A DNA stretch of 64,000 bases. Origin: Thamnaconus septentrionalis (taxonomy: Eukaryota > Chordata > Actinopteri > Tetraodontiformes > Monacanthidae). Both the position numbers and the translations under genes were made by a program. Shown here piece after piece: positions 22,826 through 35,600 of the stretch. Positions within the stretch are counted from its first letter, which is position 1. Each line of letters begins with the position of its first letter. The stretch lies in the NCBI GenBank assembly GCA_009823395.1, contig CM020501.1, positions 5,781,861 to 5,845,860 on the forward strand. Reading direction: 5' to 3'. Under the pieces are notes generated by a model, which did no database searches, was not told where the DNA came from, and worked only from the letters and a program-made list of their open reading frames with translations.

Positions 22826-23376
22826 CTTTGGGAGGAAAGAAAATATTGACAGTGAATGGAAGCGGACAGACCCAAGGCTTTCGCAAAGATAAAATAATAT
22901 TGGTCTGAACAATGTTCGTTTATCCTTGGGAGAAAAAAAGAAATGCATGAGCAAAACTAAAAATGCTAAGTGTTGAGTTCAGTGAAGTTTCCCCTGCTTA
23001 TCTGGGACCAGGTCAAAGGAGTAGCAGTCTGAGCAGGGATGCTAAAAATGGTAACATTTTGAACATAAAAAGCATGTTTGTCGTAATAGATTGGTTAGAT
23101 TCCTGTGTTTCAACTCTTAGGACCAGATTTACTAAGATATCGGATAGCACGCACAAAACCGATTGTGTGCACTATTAGTTTGTGGGTGGTGAGTGATCGG
23201 CTAAGGTTGCATGTGCAAAGGAAAACAGGTGCACCGGTGGTGGCAACTGTCCTAAGGTTTTAGCACAAACCTTCAGTAAATCAGGCCCTTGGTGTCTTGG
23301 GTGTCTTCTAACTAACTAGCTAGCAAACATATCTATCTAAATTAGACACTCAACAACACAAAACAATTCCACTTAC
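22826..23376 (-). other. ctnna2: ctnna2 intron (551 bp)
   Basis: The shortest intron in the window. About a third of it is a small inverted-repeat element (23117-23290). Confidence 0.88.
23117..23290. mobile_element. Small inverted-repeat element (MITE)
   Basis: The left end TAGGACCAGATTTACTAAG is inverse to the right end CAGTAAATCAGGCCCTTGG with a few mismatches, spanning about 174 bp with no coding content. GGGCCTGATTTACTAA ends are widespread in animal genomes as hAT-like MITEs; that family link is from memory. Confidence 0.6.
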
Positions 23377-23533
23377 CTGACACAGACAGGAAGTCGTCCA
23401 CAGAGGTGATGTCGTCCACAGCCTCGGTCAATATGCGCACCTGCTTCTCCCACTGATCCTTGAAAACATCCATGTTGTCCTGGGCGACCTTGCTCTGGGG
23501 TCGAGCAGCCAGAGTCAGAGCTGCATTGATGAC
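23377..23533 (-). CDS. ctnna2: alpha-catenin exon: M2/M3 region
   Basis: A 157-bp exon encoding VINAALTLAARPQSKVAQDN, then MDVFKDQWEKQVRILTEAVD, then DITSVDDFLSVS plus the first base of a glutamate codon (phase 0 in, phase 1 out). The acceptor is TTCACTGCAG above 23533 and the donor TCAG|GTAAGT below 23377. The residues form M2/M3 four-helix-bundle helices of the mechanosensitive middle domain. The helix residue isoleucine in VRILTEAV replaces the valine I remember from mammals, a conservative change. Only 551 bp of intron separate it from the next exon. Confidence 0.93.
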
Positions 23534-25165
23534 CTGCAGTGAAGGAGGGTCAACACTTATCAACGGACCAGCCTGAGGTCACACAGGCAAGGAGCAAAGG
23601 GTTGACCTGAAAGCCTCAGCAAGTCAACATGCAACTTGAATCTTTCAATTCATTGAGTTCTCATCCTGCACATACCATACAAAACTCACCGCACCATTGT
23701 TTTCAACAATTATGTGTCTTCACTTGGTCATGAACTGCCAAGGAATGAGAAAAGTCAATTTTCTTTTGACATGACTCTCTTGTGACAAAGGAGATCAGCC
23801 CTTTGTGATATCACAAAGGCCACGGATGGCCTCACACCTGCCTTATTGTCCTCTTGTTAGAGGACAATTCTAATAACTAGGTTGCTTGAAAGAGGCTGTA
23901 AACAGAGGACTAAGTAAGTTCTGTGGAAATCTACACTTTATTTTCAGACAATTAATTGCCATTAATTTGCCATATGCCATTAATTTGGGATGAAATACAC
24001 CAAAAAAAAACAAATGAAAACGATGTATGAAGTGTGGCCTCCCTTCTGATTCGTGCAGAGAGACTGTATTTTTGTTGACCAGGGCATTTTGCATTGTCAT
24101 GTTTTTTGTCTGTTATCATTAACTCTCAGAGAAGATCAGAGCGAATAACAATTTGCAATTTAAAGTGCAAATGGAGCAGGACATTTTGACTTACTATTGC
24201 ACTCCTGTGAGAATTCAGGCCACGAGTGACAGGGTGGTGCTTTAATTCATTTTTTAATTTAGCTGGGATATGTTCTAGAGTACTATTGGATTTTTTTTAA
24301 TCACAGCAAACTTTTCCTCCTTTTTTGTAAGTGCTTTGACAGAATAAAGCTTGCCAACACACAAAGCGTCAGTCTCTGTACTTGGAACTTCAAGGGTCTG
24401 ATCTCTATAAGATAGACAACATGGCTCTGGGCCAGAAAAGATCAACACTTCACAGGATATGGAAACTCATTCAAGTTTAAAAAGCTTAATTATGCCCCCT
24501 ATATTTTCCTTTCAGTTAAAGACTACCTTCCCCAAGATACGGAAGAAAAGCTGAAGAAAAAGAAACGTATTTACACCTCTGCTCACAGTTGGCACGAATT
24601 CTTGAGGTCTCTTTGAGAATATGTGGGGATTTCTGTTTGTAATGATCAGGTTATTAGATGTAGTTGCTGTGGTGATGGAGAAAGACGGAGGCTGTTGATG
24701 TTTTGTTTGCTTTTCTGAAGATATGAAACCGAGGTTAAATTCAGGCAGAACAGATGGAAATGTTTCTCTTTGTTCCTCCAAGACGTTACGTTGCTACTTC
24801 CAAGTCACAGAGTGCCTGTCTATTTTTCTGTTTTTTTTCCCCCTGCCTTTTCTGGGTCTGCCTGCACATTGCCAAGACAAATCAGGAGATGGTTTCTCAC
24901 AAACTCAGCAGGTGCGCACGGTGGCACAGCACCCATTCCAAATCCCCCTCTACATAACAATGTTGGTTCCTTTGTGGGCCTACTGATCCAATTCAAGTCA
25001 AACATCAAAGCCTATCTATATGTTGCTCATTTGTTATTCTTCTATTCTGGAAACTAAATGACGATTTTTAAGACTTACCAAAAAAAAAAAAAGACAAAAC
25101 CCTCTTATTCATGCTTTGGTAAGAAGGAGTGAAAGAGAAAGAGTGATGCACATTCTTGTCCTCAC
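23534..25165 (-). other. ctnna2: ctnna2 intron (1.6 kb)
   Basis: A 1,632-bp AT-rich intron with canonical ends. No repeat family or gene is recognised in it. Confidence 0.88.
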
Positions 25166-25258
25166 CTGTGGACACAAGCTGTCGATCTGGGTGGCAGCCA
25201 TTCGAACCAACTTGACACCTTCTTCATTGTTGGAGATGGAGCATGCCAGGTTGGCCAC
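25166..25258 (-). CDS. ctnna2: alpha-catenin exon: end of vinculin-binding helix, start of M2
   Basis: A 93-bp exon of 31 codons, phase 0 on both sides. It encodes VANLACSISNNEEGVKLVRM followed by AATQIDSLCPQ. The acceptor is TTTGTTCCAG above 25258 and the donor CAG|GTGAGG below 25166. The peptide completes the helix begun in the exon 34.7 kb upstream and leads into the bundle that masks the vinculin site in the closed protein. The AATQIDSLCPQ ending fits alpha-N; alpha-E has a different stretch here. The exon is intact. Confidence 0.93.
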
Positions 25259-26656
25259 CTGGAACAAACAAACAATAAATTGAGCCTTGATGTCCCCCCA
25301 AAAATATCTATTATCTCCAGTAGGCTAGGCGTCTAATAGTGAACTGGACATGTTTATGACTGATAACCAAATAGATTTTTTACAGCCTTCTTATAGAAGA
25401 GAGACAATAACAGTTGTCAACTCAAAATGAGCTTTGATCACTGTTTTTGTCACCTGTTCATTGTATCCTGGGGGGTGAGGTGTATGCACATTTTGATGTT
25501 ATTTGCAAAATTATACATACATATATACACTCAAACATACAATATGTATAAACAATCACAATCATTTGAAGGGGTATTGTTATTTCATTATATCAGATTT
25601 GTTTTGCTCTGTCCATACACCTCAACCACTCAGCGCCCTGCATGTCCTCACTGGTCTTCCTGTGCACCGAGCACGATAGCCACTGAGCCAACAAGACTGT
25701 AACAGCATAGTTACAAGGACAATGTCAAGTGAACAACTATGTCTGTTGTTTTGCAGGAGAGAGAGTGATTCGATATTTCTACACTGTTGTTTTGTTTTAC
25801 TACAAACTACAATTCCAGCTAGCGTTTCAGCCGTCTATGGTATCGTTAGCGTGGATGGGGTGTCCGTTCACCGCAATCTGACACATTTCATGCCGTGGGA
25901 GAGGATTTACGCTCTGAAGGATGGCAGTGCGGCCAGGTCTGGAAACAAGGAGGAACCAGAGATCGACACAATCGCAGGGTGTATGATGTCACTAGCTAGC
26001 ACTCGCCCCCCTCTCCCCAAAAATCCAAGGCAAATGTTGCATAGCTCCTTTTGAGATTAAGAGAAGCACTAGATTTTAACACCTTTGAGTGAGTGGTTGA
26101 AACATGATTAGGATTTGTAGTTGTAATGGAGAGACTGTCTGACTGCCTGTTGCTCTGTCTTCCTCTCTTTCTCTACGCCTCAGACATCTCCTTTACTTTC
26201 TTTTGTTACCTCTGCCATCACAAACATACAAGGCCAGTCAGCTAACTTTTGAGAGCTTGACAAGAAGTGTGTTTGTGTTCTGTAGCAAGTCAAGGGATCA
26301 GAAAAAAGAGGATTTTGAATCCATTATTTCAGTGAAAAACTATATAGACTAGTGTTGCTTTGAATACTGAAGTACATGAACGTCACCACTTGGGGGGCGT
26401 TGCTCTTTGTTGGTTGCACTGGCAGGAAAACTACCAGTAAAGGTGACATACTAGCACATAGAGTATGACATACTGACTGACAGTGGAACAAAACTACTTC
26501 TTTAAAACTCCTGCAGGTACATAAAGGATGCTACGAGGAAATTGACAGACCACGGGTTGCAAACAAGTACATTGTCGTCACAAGGTAATTGGAATAACTC
26601 AACTCTGCTTCTGGTTACACAGAGGCTGTTTTACTATCAAAGCAATTCTTTGGATC

Positions 26657-26963
26657 ATTCATTTATTTTCTATACCCGCTTTTCTAGCATTCAGAGTCTT
26701 GGGGGCTGCTGGAGCCTCTCAGCTGTCATCGGGTGAAGGCGGGGTTTCACCTTGGACAAGTTGCCAGTTTATCGCAGGGCCACACAGCAAAACAAACAAC
26801 CATTCACATTCACACTCACTCCTACCGCCAGTTTCCAATGTGCAGTGCAGGTTTTTGGTTTGTGCCCAGCGAGAACGCACGCAGGCACAGGGAGAACACG
26901 CAGTCTCCACACAGTAAGGCCTTGGATATGGGATTCAAGGAACAGTGCTAACCACTGCAGCGC
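26657..26963 (-). mobile_element. L2-like LINE 3' tail
   Basis: A minus-strand L2/Maui-type 3' fragment: TTTTCTATACCCGC at the tail side, then GGGGGCTGCTGGAGCC, TTTATCGCAGGGCCACAC, ACACAGGGAGAACACGC-like sequence and CTAACCACTGCAGCGC at the far end. No clean target duplication was found, so it is probably old. The open frames over it are not functional. Confidence 0.75.
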
Positions 26964-27750
26964 ATTGTCATTAGTAAATATCATTTTAACACAGGACGCT
27001 TCTGGGGTAAAGACACATTGCTGACAGACTCTCAAATCATGTGCATTTTTTAAACGTTTGTCTTTGATTTTATTTTTCTTTAAATGAGTTTTTTTTATTT
27101 CCCTATGTTCTTGCAGCACAACACGTTTTAAAATCAAAAGCAAAGTCGGATTTTCAGTTTCTCCATACTTTATAAATATTCATTTCTTGCCGGCTAAAAT
27201 ATGCAAACATGCGCACACGCACACGGGTTTCCCGCTGCATTCCCTCGAGACGTTGTTCCACAGTAGCATTGTACTTCACAGTTCATTTTCATAACTTCAT
27301 CCTCTGTGTAATCCAATACCATCCTTAAGTAAATCAGATTTAAGCATGAGCCCGGGATTTGAAACTGAGCTAAACAGACACATGCCTGTTGGCAGCATAA
27401 GATGCCAGCCTGTATTAGCACTTCTAGCTCTTGCACGTCACTCTTTGAGGCAAATTGAGGTAAATCAAATTTGTGTTAGAGGACTCTTGCTTAGAGCTCT
27501 GTCTCTTTGCTCATGACAGCAATGAGCACATTGATGGATTGCGGGCCTTTGTATGAAGCTGAGAGAATGTGATTGAGCATCTGTCCTCAAAATGAATGCG
27601 CGCTGCTGCCTGTGGAATTCAGAGGAGCTTTGCACCATCCTGCATGCACTTGCTGTTGCTGCGAGAGTGATGTGAGTTTTCGAGGGACATAAACTGCCAT
27701 TTGGCAAATAAAAGAAGTGCCGTTTCCTGATGAAAAATCTTGAATGTGAT

Positions 27751-27780
27751 TTTCTTTCTTTCTTTCTTTCTTTTTTTTTT
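27751..27780 (+). repeat. (TTTC)n and poly-T tract
   Basis: Five TTTC repeats followed by T10. Confidence 0.9.
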
Positions 27781-28269
27781 GAAGTTTCCTGTCTAGTCAG
27801 GCCTTTTTTGAGTATCTGTCATACTGTCGGATTTCTTGGTTTTTGAAGGTGAGAATATGCTTAGCCATTGACTTTCTTTCAAGTTGCTGTACCGGAGGAA
27901 CAGCAACCAAAGGCAGGAGACCACCTTTTCTTCTCTTGCTCTGTTCAAGTGCAGCAGGCCCGTGACTACTTAAAAGTAGGCAGGATGGCAAAGACCATTT
28001 CTTTTTCTTTTTGTAAGGCTGGAAAGAAGCCTAGCAGGCACACTCCATTTTACCAAAGTCAGACGGTTGGGAAAGCGCCAGCTCCCTGACATCCAGCCAA
28101 CACGACTAATTGCAATTATCAAAGGAAGCGTCTTTTCTTTGAGGGTTTTGCTTTCTGTAGAGATGGGGAGGGAAGGAGAGGTAAACAAAAAAAACCGAAT
28201 GAGACTCAAGCTCACACCCAAGACGATGTTGTCAACCATGTTGACACATGATATGCAATTCAAAGAAGC

Positions 28270-28282
28270 GCGTGTGTGTGTG

Positions 28283-28314
<32 letters not shown>
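28270..28314 (+). repeat. (GT)n(GA)n compound microsatellite
   Basis: A short GT run followed by about 15 GA repeats. Confidence 0.95.
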
Positions 28315-28319
<5 letters not shown>

Positions 28320-30261
28320 GGAAAGAGAGATTCTTGCCGAACTAACATTTTTCACATTAGCCTCGGACAAAGAACTATTGATTTTGTGTGTTTGGTCTGG
28401 CCCAGGTAATCACTCGAGCTCTAATTTGATGAAGGTTTCCTCCACTGCAGTCAGTGGCCTCATGTCAGCCAGTAAAGTCACAAACGATCAACTGGTAAAC
28501 CGACGGTGGAAAAAACAAACAAACAAAAAAACATGCCAAATAACAGCCTTTATTTATAATTTTTTTTACTTATTTATTTATAGAATGTAAAAAGAACCTC
28601 AGTCTGGCACAGCCTATTTTAGCATCAAAGATCACCCTAATAGATTCTCTCTATATTTGACCTCCATTGCAACCATTCAGTCTATTCATTTTCATCATCT
28701 TATGACCACGACTTCTGGCAAATTACTTTTATTTCTATTTTTTCTTCAGTTGATAATATCCAAGCACAGTGCCAGACAACTGGAGTGCAGAGGCAGTGGA
28801 TGGCTGTCCTCGCTTTAATCACAACGGTCTACTGGCACTAACTCATGCCACTTCTACAGCCATTTCCAGCTGCTCCGCCACAAATCTAGTCACTGACTCT
28901 GTGATACGACTGACAGAGGAGAGTGTCAGCCAGGGCACTCGGCGGGGTGGGGAGGGGGTAAGCTGTAGGCCCGGGGAGTGAAATTGAAGAGCAGGCGAAT
29001 GGCGTTTGAAGTTGACACGTGAAAGCTGGAAGCATTTGTTCAATTAAAACACGGTCATCAGGATGTTTATTTTACTCGACGTAGGTGATGGGACGCTCCA
29101 TTGATACAAGGTCACATGGCGGTGGTTGCCATCTTTAAAATGCTGGAAAAAAATAAATGCAGGCGGAGACGTTTGTCTCACTAAGAAGCTAATCTGTACC
29201 ACAATATGTCAAAACCAAATTCGATTCATAGGTAAAATATCTTTATCCTAAAATGTGACGATTTAGTTGTGAGGAAGTGTAAACTGGCTAAAAAAAAAAC
29301 CTCACTTCGAAATGTCTACTTTGTTTGTTAAAAAAAATAAAAAATAAAAAATTCCACAGAACTAGAACACACACACACTGTAAATAAATCAGTCTGTCAC
29401 CACCGATGAAGCAGAACACCTAACTGGGGAATACAGAATGCAGACTGTGAAACAATTACAGGCCTTCCCTCGGAGGAGCACTTCTATTTGTTCCAGTCAT
29501 TTGCTGTCGAGCTCTTGCCTGCATGTGCGACATATTGACCGGAGGTGACATAAACAGGTTAAGGTGCATCACGTTAGGTAATGCCAGATGTCAAGGTTGC
29601 GTGAAGTTCAAGTCTATAAGGGATATGAGGCAGCAGAGTGGACGACCTTCTGTGACCAGCCATAAACCACGTCTCTGAAAATCAATCGCTATTAGGCGAA
29701 GAAGTGCCTATTGCCCAAGGAAGAAAGCCCGGCGGGCTCAGAGCAACATCACAAGGCGTGCCAGACCCCGGAGCGTACTAACAAGAAAAGTGTGAAATAA
29801 CCACATCAAAGGCGGGACCTTCGGAGGCGTGCTCTCTTATTGATGATTGTTGTGATTCCTATTCTGTTCCTTGATCACGATGGATCAAACTAGCATCGTG
29901 ACTTGGGAAAGTCCAAATAAATCAAACACACATTCCCAGGCCCAACTGTATCACTGTGATTTGTTCTGCAGTGCGCTAACACCAGGAAACACCGCGTTAT
30001 TACATTTTTTGTACCGACATAAATCACACCAGTGGGCAACCTGTGTGGTTCCATCTTGTAGAGATTGGCTTTGCAAATCTCATTTTCATCCTCATTGTAA
30101 AATCTAGTTGACAGCGCTCAGAATATTGTAGAAGGCAGGTAAAATGTCACCACAACCCTTTGTGTCTCTGAAGGTGGTGAAAAAGTAGAAATTGTTACCA
30201 ACACACACAAATGAAATTATTTACTTACAATGTTTAAATTGTCAGAGGTAGCTGCAGTAAT

Positions 30262-30299
30262 GCGGCCGTTGTACCAGTACAACGCAGTACAACGGCCGC
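30262..30299. repeat. Perfect 13-bp inverted repeat (hairpin)
   Basis: GCGGCCGTTGTAC (30262-30274) and GTACAACGGCCGC (30287-30299) are exact inverses with a 12-nt loop, about 80 bp before the 601-bp TIR element. Confidence 0.9.
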
Positions 30300-30376
30300 G
30301 CTATAGTGAAGAAGGAGCTGAGGTGAAACGCAAAGCTCACCATTTACCGGTCCATCTACATTCTGACTCTCACTCT

Positions 30377-30977
30377 GGCTGTGTCTCAATTCAGGGTCTG
30401 CATCCTTGAAGTACGCATTTGAAAGGAAGTTGTGTCACAGCACTGCGCCGAAGGCTTGTCCCAATTCCCAAAAGTCCTTAGGACGCTCAAAATGCGTACT
30501 CGGAATGCGCCCTCGTTTTAGCCGATTTCCAAGGCTGCACTGCTTCGCGTACTTCTGTATCCCATGATGCTTTGCGTGCTGCTTGAGATCCTGCTTCCCA
30601 GGATCTCACGATGAGATCCTGGGAAGCTGAACTTAGCGGCACGCACTGGCAAAGACACGTCATATAAATTTAAGTATTGAAATTTCACATAAAATATGCA
30701 GTTTTAACATCGGGTTTTTATTTATTTGAATATCGAACATTGTTAAATGGCAAACCAATGGTTAGCTTAATGCTATAAAAACATCACTTCCGGGGTTGGC
30801 CAGCAGGAGGGAACGGCGGTGACGCAACGAGGAAATACGCCAAAGGCTAGACCGTCCCGTGTGGTTACGGGTAGGCGGGGTTTGGTCCGTCCTTCTAGGC
30901 CAGGTCCTCAAAGAACGCTTCCTTCAGACTGAGGACGCTCGTTTCGAAGGGTGCAGACCCTGAATTGAGACACAGCC
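30377..30977. mobile_element. 601-bp TIR element with internal hairpin
   Basis: The ends are perfect inverse copies for 26 bp, starting GGCTGTGTCTCAATTCAGG and finishing GAATTGAGACACAGCC. TCT flanks both sides (a possible 3-bp target duplication, suggestive of PIF/Harbinger but weak evidence). Internally GCTTCCCAGGATCTCA (30593-30608) and its perfect inverse (30612-30627) form a hairpin with a 3-nt loop. There is no transposase frame, so it is non-autonomous. The intact termini suggest relatively recent movement. Confidence 0.75.
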
Positions 30978-30984
30978 TCTGTCT

Positions 30985-31228
30985 CAGATGCCACCTGGAT
31001 GCCTCCCTACGGAGGTATTTAGGGCTTGTTCCACTGGGAGGAGGCCCAGAGGAAGACCTAGGACCCGCTGGAGGGACTGCCTCTCTCGACTGGCCTGGGA
31101 ACATCTCGGGATCCTCCCGGTAGAGCTAGAAGAAGTGTCCTGGGAATGGGAAGTCTGGGCATTTCCGCTCGGACTGCAACTCCCAGAACTTGGCCTCGGG
31201 TAAGTGGAGGAAACTGAACTGAACTCAT
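30985..31228 (+). mobile_element. LINE ORF2 C-terminal tail, 5'-truncated
   Basis: The plus-strand frame encodes MPPGCLPTEVFRAC, then TGRRPRGRPRTRWRD, then SRLAWEHLGI and EEVSWEWEVWAF, the familiar C-terminal end of fish non-LTR retrotransposon reverse-transcriptase polyproteins. It is followed by AAACTGAACTGAACTCATG, the usual tail of this family. It is missing everything upstream and directly abuts the TIR element ending at 30977. Classification within non-LTR elements is not settled here. Confidence 0.75.
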
Positions 31229-34200
31229 GTTTAAATTGTCAAAGCCATAGATGTAAATAAGTGGACACGATCCAGATAACCAAGCATCTTCAATAAAAAA
31301 AACAAAAAAAAAAAAAACAAAAAACATACCTTTACAATAACATACCCAAGTACATTTTTTTTGTATTTTTAACAATTAAAATTAAAAACGGTACAATAAA
31401 AGATCTCAAAAATTGATCAAAGCTAACCTAATGACAAGAAGAACAAAGAAAATACATACTTAAAGAGGAGCTGGAAGACATTTACATCTATGTATTTAAT
31501 CTTACCCATTTTATAACAATAATTACTTGTATAGAAATGCATTTTTATTCCTCTATGAAAATATAAAAATGCAAGAAAGATGAATTGTACGGTTCCACCA
31601 ATAGAAAAGATTAAATTGGTGGTGGTGGTGGTGGTGGGGGGACATGGCTTTGGTTAACTCATTTTTTCCGTGTAGTATTTATCATGAACCAATTTGATGT
31701 TAAATCAAATCTGCAATCAAGTCGTGTTGAAAGTGGGATGGAGGTTGCCGTCACATCACCGTCTTGGTGACAACCGTGACTACGCTTGCATGAAGAGCTG
31801 CCGGAAAATGATTTACAGCGATTGTATTTCTGGAGCTGCAGCATTGGAGCGAAGACTCATGTCCCCGCTGTGACTTGCTTTTTCATATGTAATTTGCCAC
31901 GGGCCGGAGAGGTAAGCCACGACTATGACCATGGAGAGGTTACACTCACGCTAAAGACAACGCACAGTGGGACTGCACATCGCGTGGCACCTGCACTCAT
32001 ACAACACGTCTTGGGTAAAGCAGAGGAACTTGGTGTGGCCCAAAATAGGAAGCTAGCAAACAAGGTTGCACAATGAATTTGAAAAATGTGCCATTCTCCA
32101 TGGGCATGAACGTTTTTGTGTGATCAACACATACCCCTTTTTGCCGCAATGAAAAGTGACAATGACAGTTGGTGGAAGGAAAGGAAATGTTTTGGGAATA
32201 GCATTCAAATTCTCTTCTCAGGTCATGAAGAAACTTTCCCTTGCAGCTTAATTGCTTCATTGAAGGGCTGAAACGATTCCTTGAATACCGCGTGAAAAAA
32301 AAAAAAAATCCTCAGGGCAAATTTTCTGCCTTGATTACTCGTTTAGTCCATTTTAAGCTCACACAATCTGCCCTGGCTGTTTTTGCTGTGGCACTTGGCG
32401 CTAAGTCGCCCGCAAAGCGAGAGAAAATGGAAGAGGGTGTGTATTGTTTGGAGGGAGAGTTGAAAGATTGCTGGGTAATTGAGAAAAAAATGTGTTTAAT
32501 CCAAATACTTGATTAATGATTTGATTAACTGGTGGACAGCCCAATTATGAACATTTTTGACTGCTGCATCTCTAGTTTGTTTATTGTTGGGAGTTTGTCG
32601 GTTGTTGTAATGGAACTACTAATTCTCTTCAACACAATGTATTTAAAGTTGTTTTTTTTGTATTTATCATGAGCTGTATCACGGACACAAACTTTATCCC
32701 TTGTTTTTCAAACACCCTGCAGCCCCTTTGCCTTCTGCTAAATTCTTCTGTCTCCCTTTGTGATGCTAAATGTCAAGGACTAGTGGCTTCAGCAGAACAC
32801 ATCCTTGTGCTTCCAACTGTGATTTATTCACATTCAAATTTGAATGCCTTAATAAAAGAGACCATACGCAAAACAGGATGGGCGCTGGGAGAATATCTAG
32901 GGCGTTAAAAAATTTATTGAGCTCAACAAGGGACACAGGGAGGTAATTGAAAGCAATATAAACAAATCATAAAGTTGGACGGACAGAGGCGACTTGGGAC
33001 AAGGATATTTATGTGTTTGTGAGCGCGGCGCTCGCCGTGCACGTTGGCACGTGCGCAGGGGCGGGAATCCTACCGCTGCAAATTAAAAGGCTTGCATACC
33101 GAATTGCCTTGTTCACAATGCTGTAAATGATGAGGCGGTAGATGTGGGAGGCAGGAGGGGAAAGAAATGGCTGACTCAGATCCCCTCAGTCACGCTTTTG
33201 TTTTGGCCTCGGTGCTCTCCTGTCTGCTACACTTTGTACTGAGGAGCAAAGAGGGCGGCTGGAGCGATTTCTCTCCTTCGCACTGCCAGCGCCGAGATCT
33301 CGCAGGGGTTTGTCGTAGTCACCCAGGTAGGTAGTACAGTACGTTTGCTCGTCTTACAGCACCTTTGGCTATTTGCAGGAGCGGATACCGTAGCCACAGG
33401 GGCGAGACTGTCTCCCCCGCAGTCCCTATCCATTCCTCATCTACTGTTGGGGGGAGAGGGTGTGGGGTGTGCAGTCGGAGCAGTTTCAGCTGAAGTATTG
33501 ATTTCTCCTCACCTCCTCCCCTTTCCCACCCCTCCCTCTTGGAGAGAGTGCTAGCCAAGCAGCCAGGCTTGGCACCAAAAAATAATTATGAAAATGGACC
33601 TCTGGGTTGTTTCTTTTAATCTATGTGCACATTGCATAGTCTCTGTGCAACAGAAGCCATTTGGAAACGGTTTCAAGGGAAATTGAAATGTTTAACCCAT
33701 TCTACAGTAAAGATTGGCCACATTTTGATGACATGACATCAATTGGTGCCAAACATGGGCATGTAACAGAGACATTACTGCCTTAAGTTGGCCATTAAAT
33801 GCCTGTGAAATCCAAATCCAAACGATCATAAACATATTTAGACTTATGAATTGACTATTATCCTCTGATTGTATGTTCAATTGGTTCATAAAACATAACT
33901 TGAAATGCAGAGGGGAAAAAAACCCAATAATTAAGACCTATGTTTCCAAAACAACTTAAATAACTTAATTCATCTTCAAACTATTTGCTTTTTTTTTTTT
34001 TTTACATCTACTTGAGCTCATGTGAACACTTTAAATGGTTTTGTATTTAGATATAATGATTTAAAAGTAAAGTGCCCAACCCGTCAACACCCATTCAACT
34101 TCAAACTTTATATTAGACTCACTGTAATACTCATCCGTCCATCACTCGATAAACTTGTTCTGATCTAAAGTTATTTCATTGTCAGTTGATTGAGATACCA

Positions 34201-35129
34201 GAGAACTGGCTCTTTTAGTGTAGGTCAACATAGTAGTTGTTTCTGGTTTCAACAACATTAACCCTCAGTCTCAAAAATGTTCACTCTTGCCAAGTGCTAC
34301 TGGTTGAAAGTGAAATAACCAATTTGATACATTTTCTCTTCCCACATCCAACAGTATACAAACAAGTATAAAATGGTGGAGTAAAAATGTTAGAATATCA
34401 GATTTCTTCAAAACATTTTTTATTTTTATTCATTTATTTATTTATTCTTTTGGAGGCAGGCTTCTGCATAAGTAGTCCATAAACAATCTTGGCTGAAAGT
34501 GCTGCATCTACAGCCTGAACCACCACTAAGCGTCACAGCAAGACCATCAGGGTGCTTTGAGACTGAGGAGAGCACGTGACAGCTGCTCATTAAGGACATC
34601 AGTTGTCGCTAAAACGCACTGGTGTCATCGTTACCATTTTCTCAAATATCGGAAAAGTTGCTGTGTGCCAGTAGTCGCTTTTGACAAGTTAAACCGCCAA
34701 GGGGGTCTGGAAAGTCGTCAGATCTGGCGACAGAGCTGCCAAGTTGGCAGCATTGGGATCTATTTTGCAAGAACCCCTGTCATGAAAATTTGCCTAGAGA
34801 AACACCCACCTTCACCCCCCACCACCCACAGTAAATGGCCCATGAAACCGAAATGACAAAGCCAAGATCAGGCTGTGATGTAGAATAGGGCCTGACAGTG
34901 AAAAGAGTACCATCAGTGCCATCTGCCATATGGAGACAAAGGGTGCAAAACTTTTTCAAAAATTTGTTTCGACAGATGAAATCAGGCCTTTCAGAGGGAT
35001 CAGATATCCCAGAAAACTGCTCCTCATTTCCAGTGCCTTAGTTTCCAATTTAATTGCAATAGAACAAAATTGTTACCACCACTGGCAGCGTTACAACATT
35101 GTAATCTGTATGATTAGAGGGATTTAGGG

Positions 35130-35600
35130 TTAAAGGTTCAGTGTGTAATATTTGGAGATTTTGAAGAAGAAACAGCGACGTCAAGTGGTTAGATTTTAGA
35201 TTTCAGAGTTTTCACTCTCCCTCCCCCTCCTGAGCTTGCCAGTGAGCTATAGTGGCCTGCCCACCCAAATCTTGATACCTTGTCCACCTTATTCTTTGTT
35301 GGTTAATTTGAAAATATGAGCAGTCATCCTAATTACGAAACGCGCTGTCAAGCTGGCTGGATTGTCCACACCAGGTTTCCTTAGAAATTTGGCAGTGCAA
35401 GATGCCAGCTAACTGGTAGCAAGACCCTGGCTCTATGTATGTTCTTATATACATGACAACCGTTCTCAGGGTAGGAAAAGCTAATTATTTTATTGTACAG
35501 CGATTATACACTTTTATTCATGTATTTATGGGCAGTATATTATGTTTTTACCAATATAAAAATCACAAATCAGGCCAAATATTACACACTGGACCTTTAA
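35130..35600 (+). mobile_element. TTAA-flanked MITE, copy 2
   Basis: A 471-bp copy from TTAAAGGTTCAGTGTGTAAT to ATTACACACTGGACCTTTAA, with imperfect terminal inverted repeats of about 24 bp. It shares GATTTTGAAGAAGAAACAGC and TTATGGGCAGTATATT-type internal sequence with copies 1 and 3. It has no coding capacity, so it must have moved using a protein supplied elsewhere. Confidence 0.8.

Noticed and set aside
25600..25720. Possible tRNA-derived SINE head near CACCGAGCACGATAGCCACTG
   Set aside because: No convincing A/B box pair or cloverleaf could be drawn.
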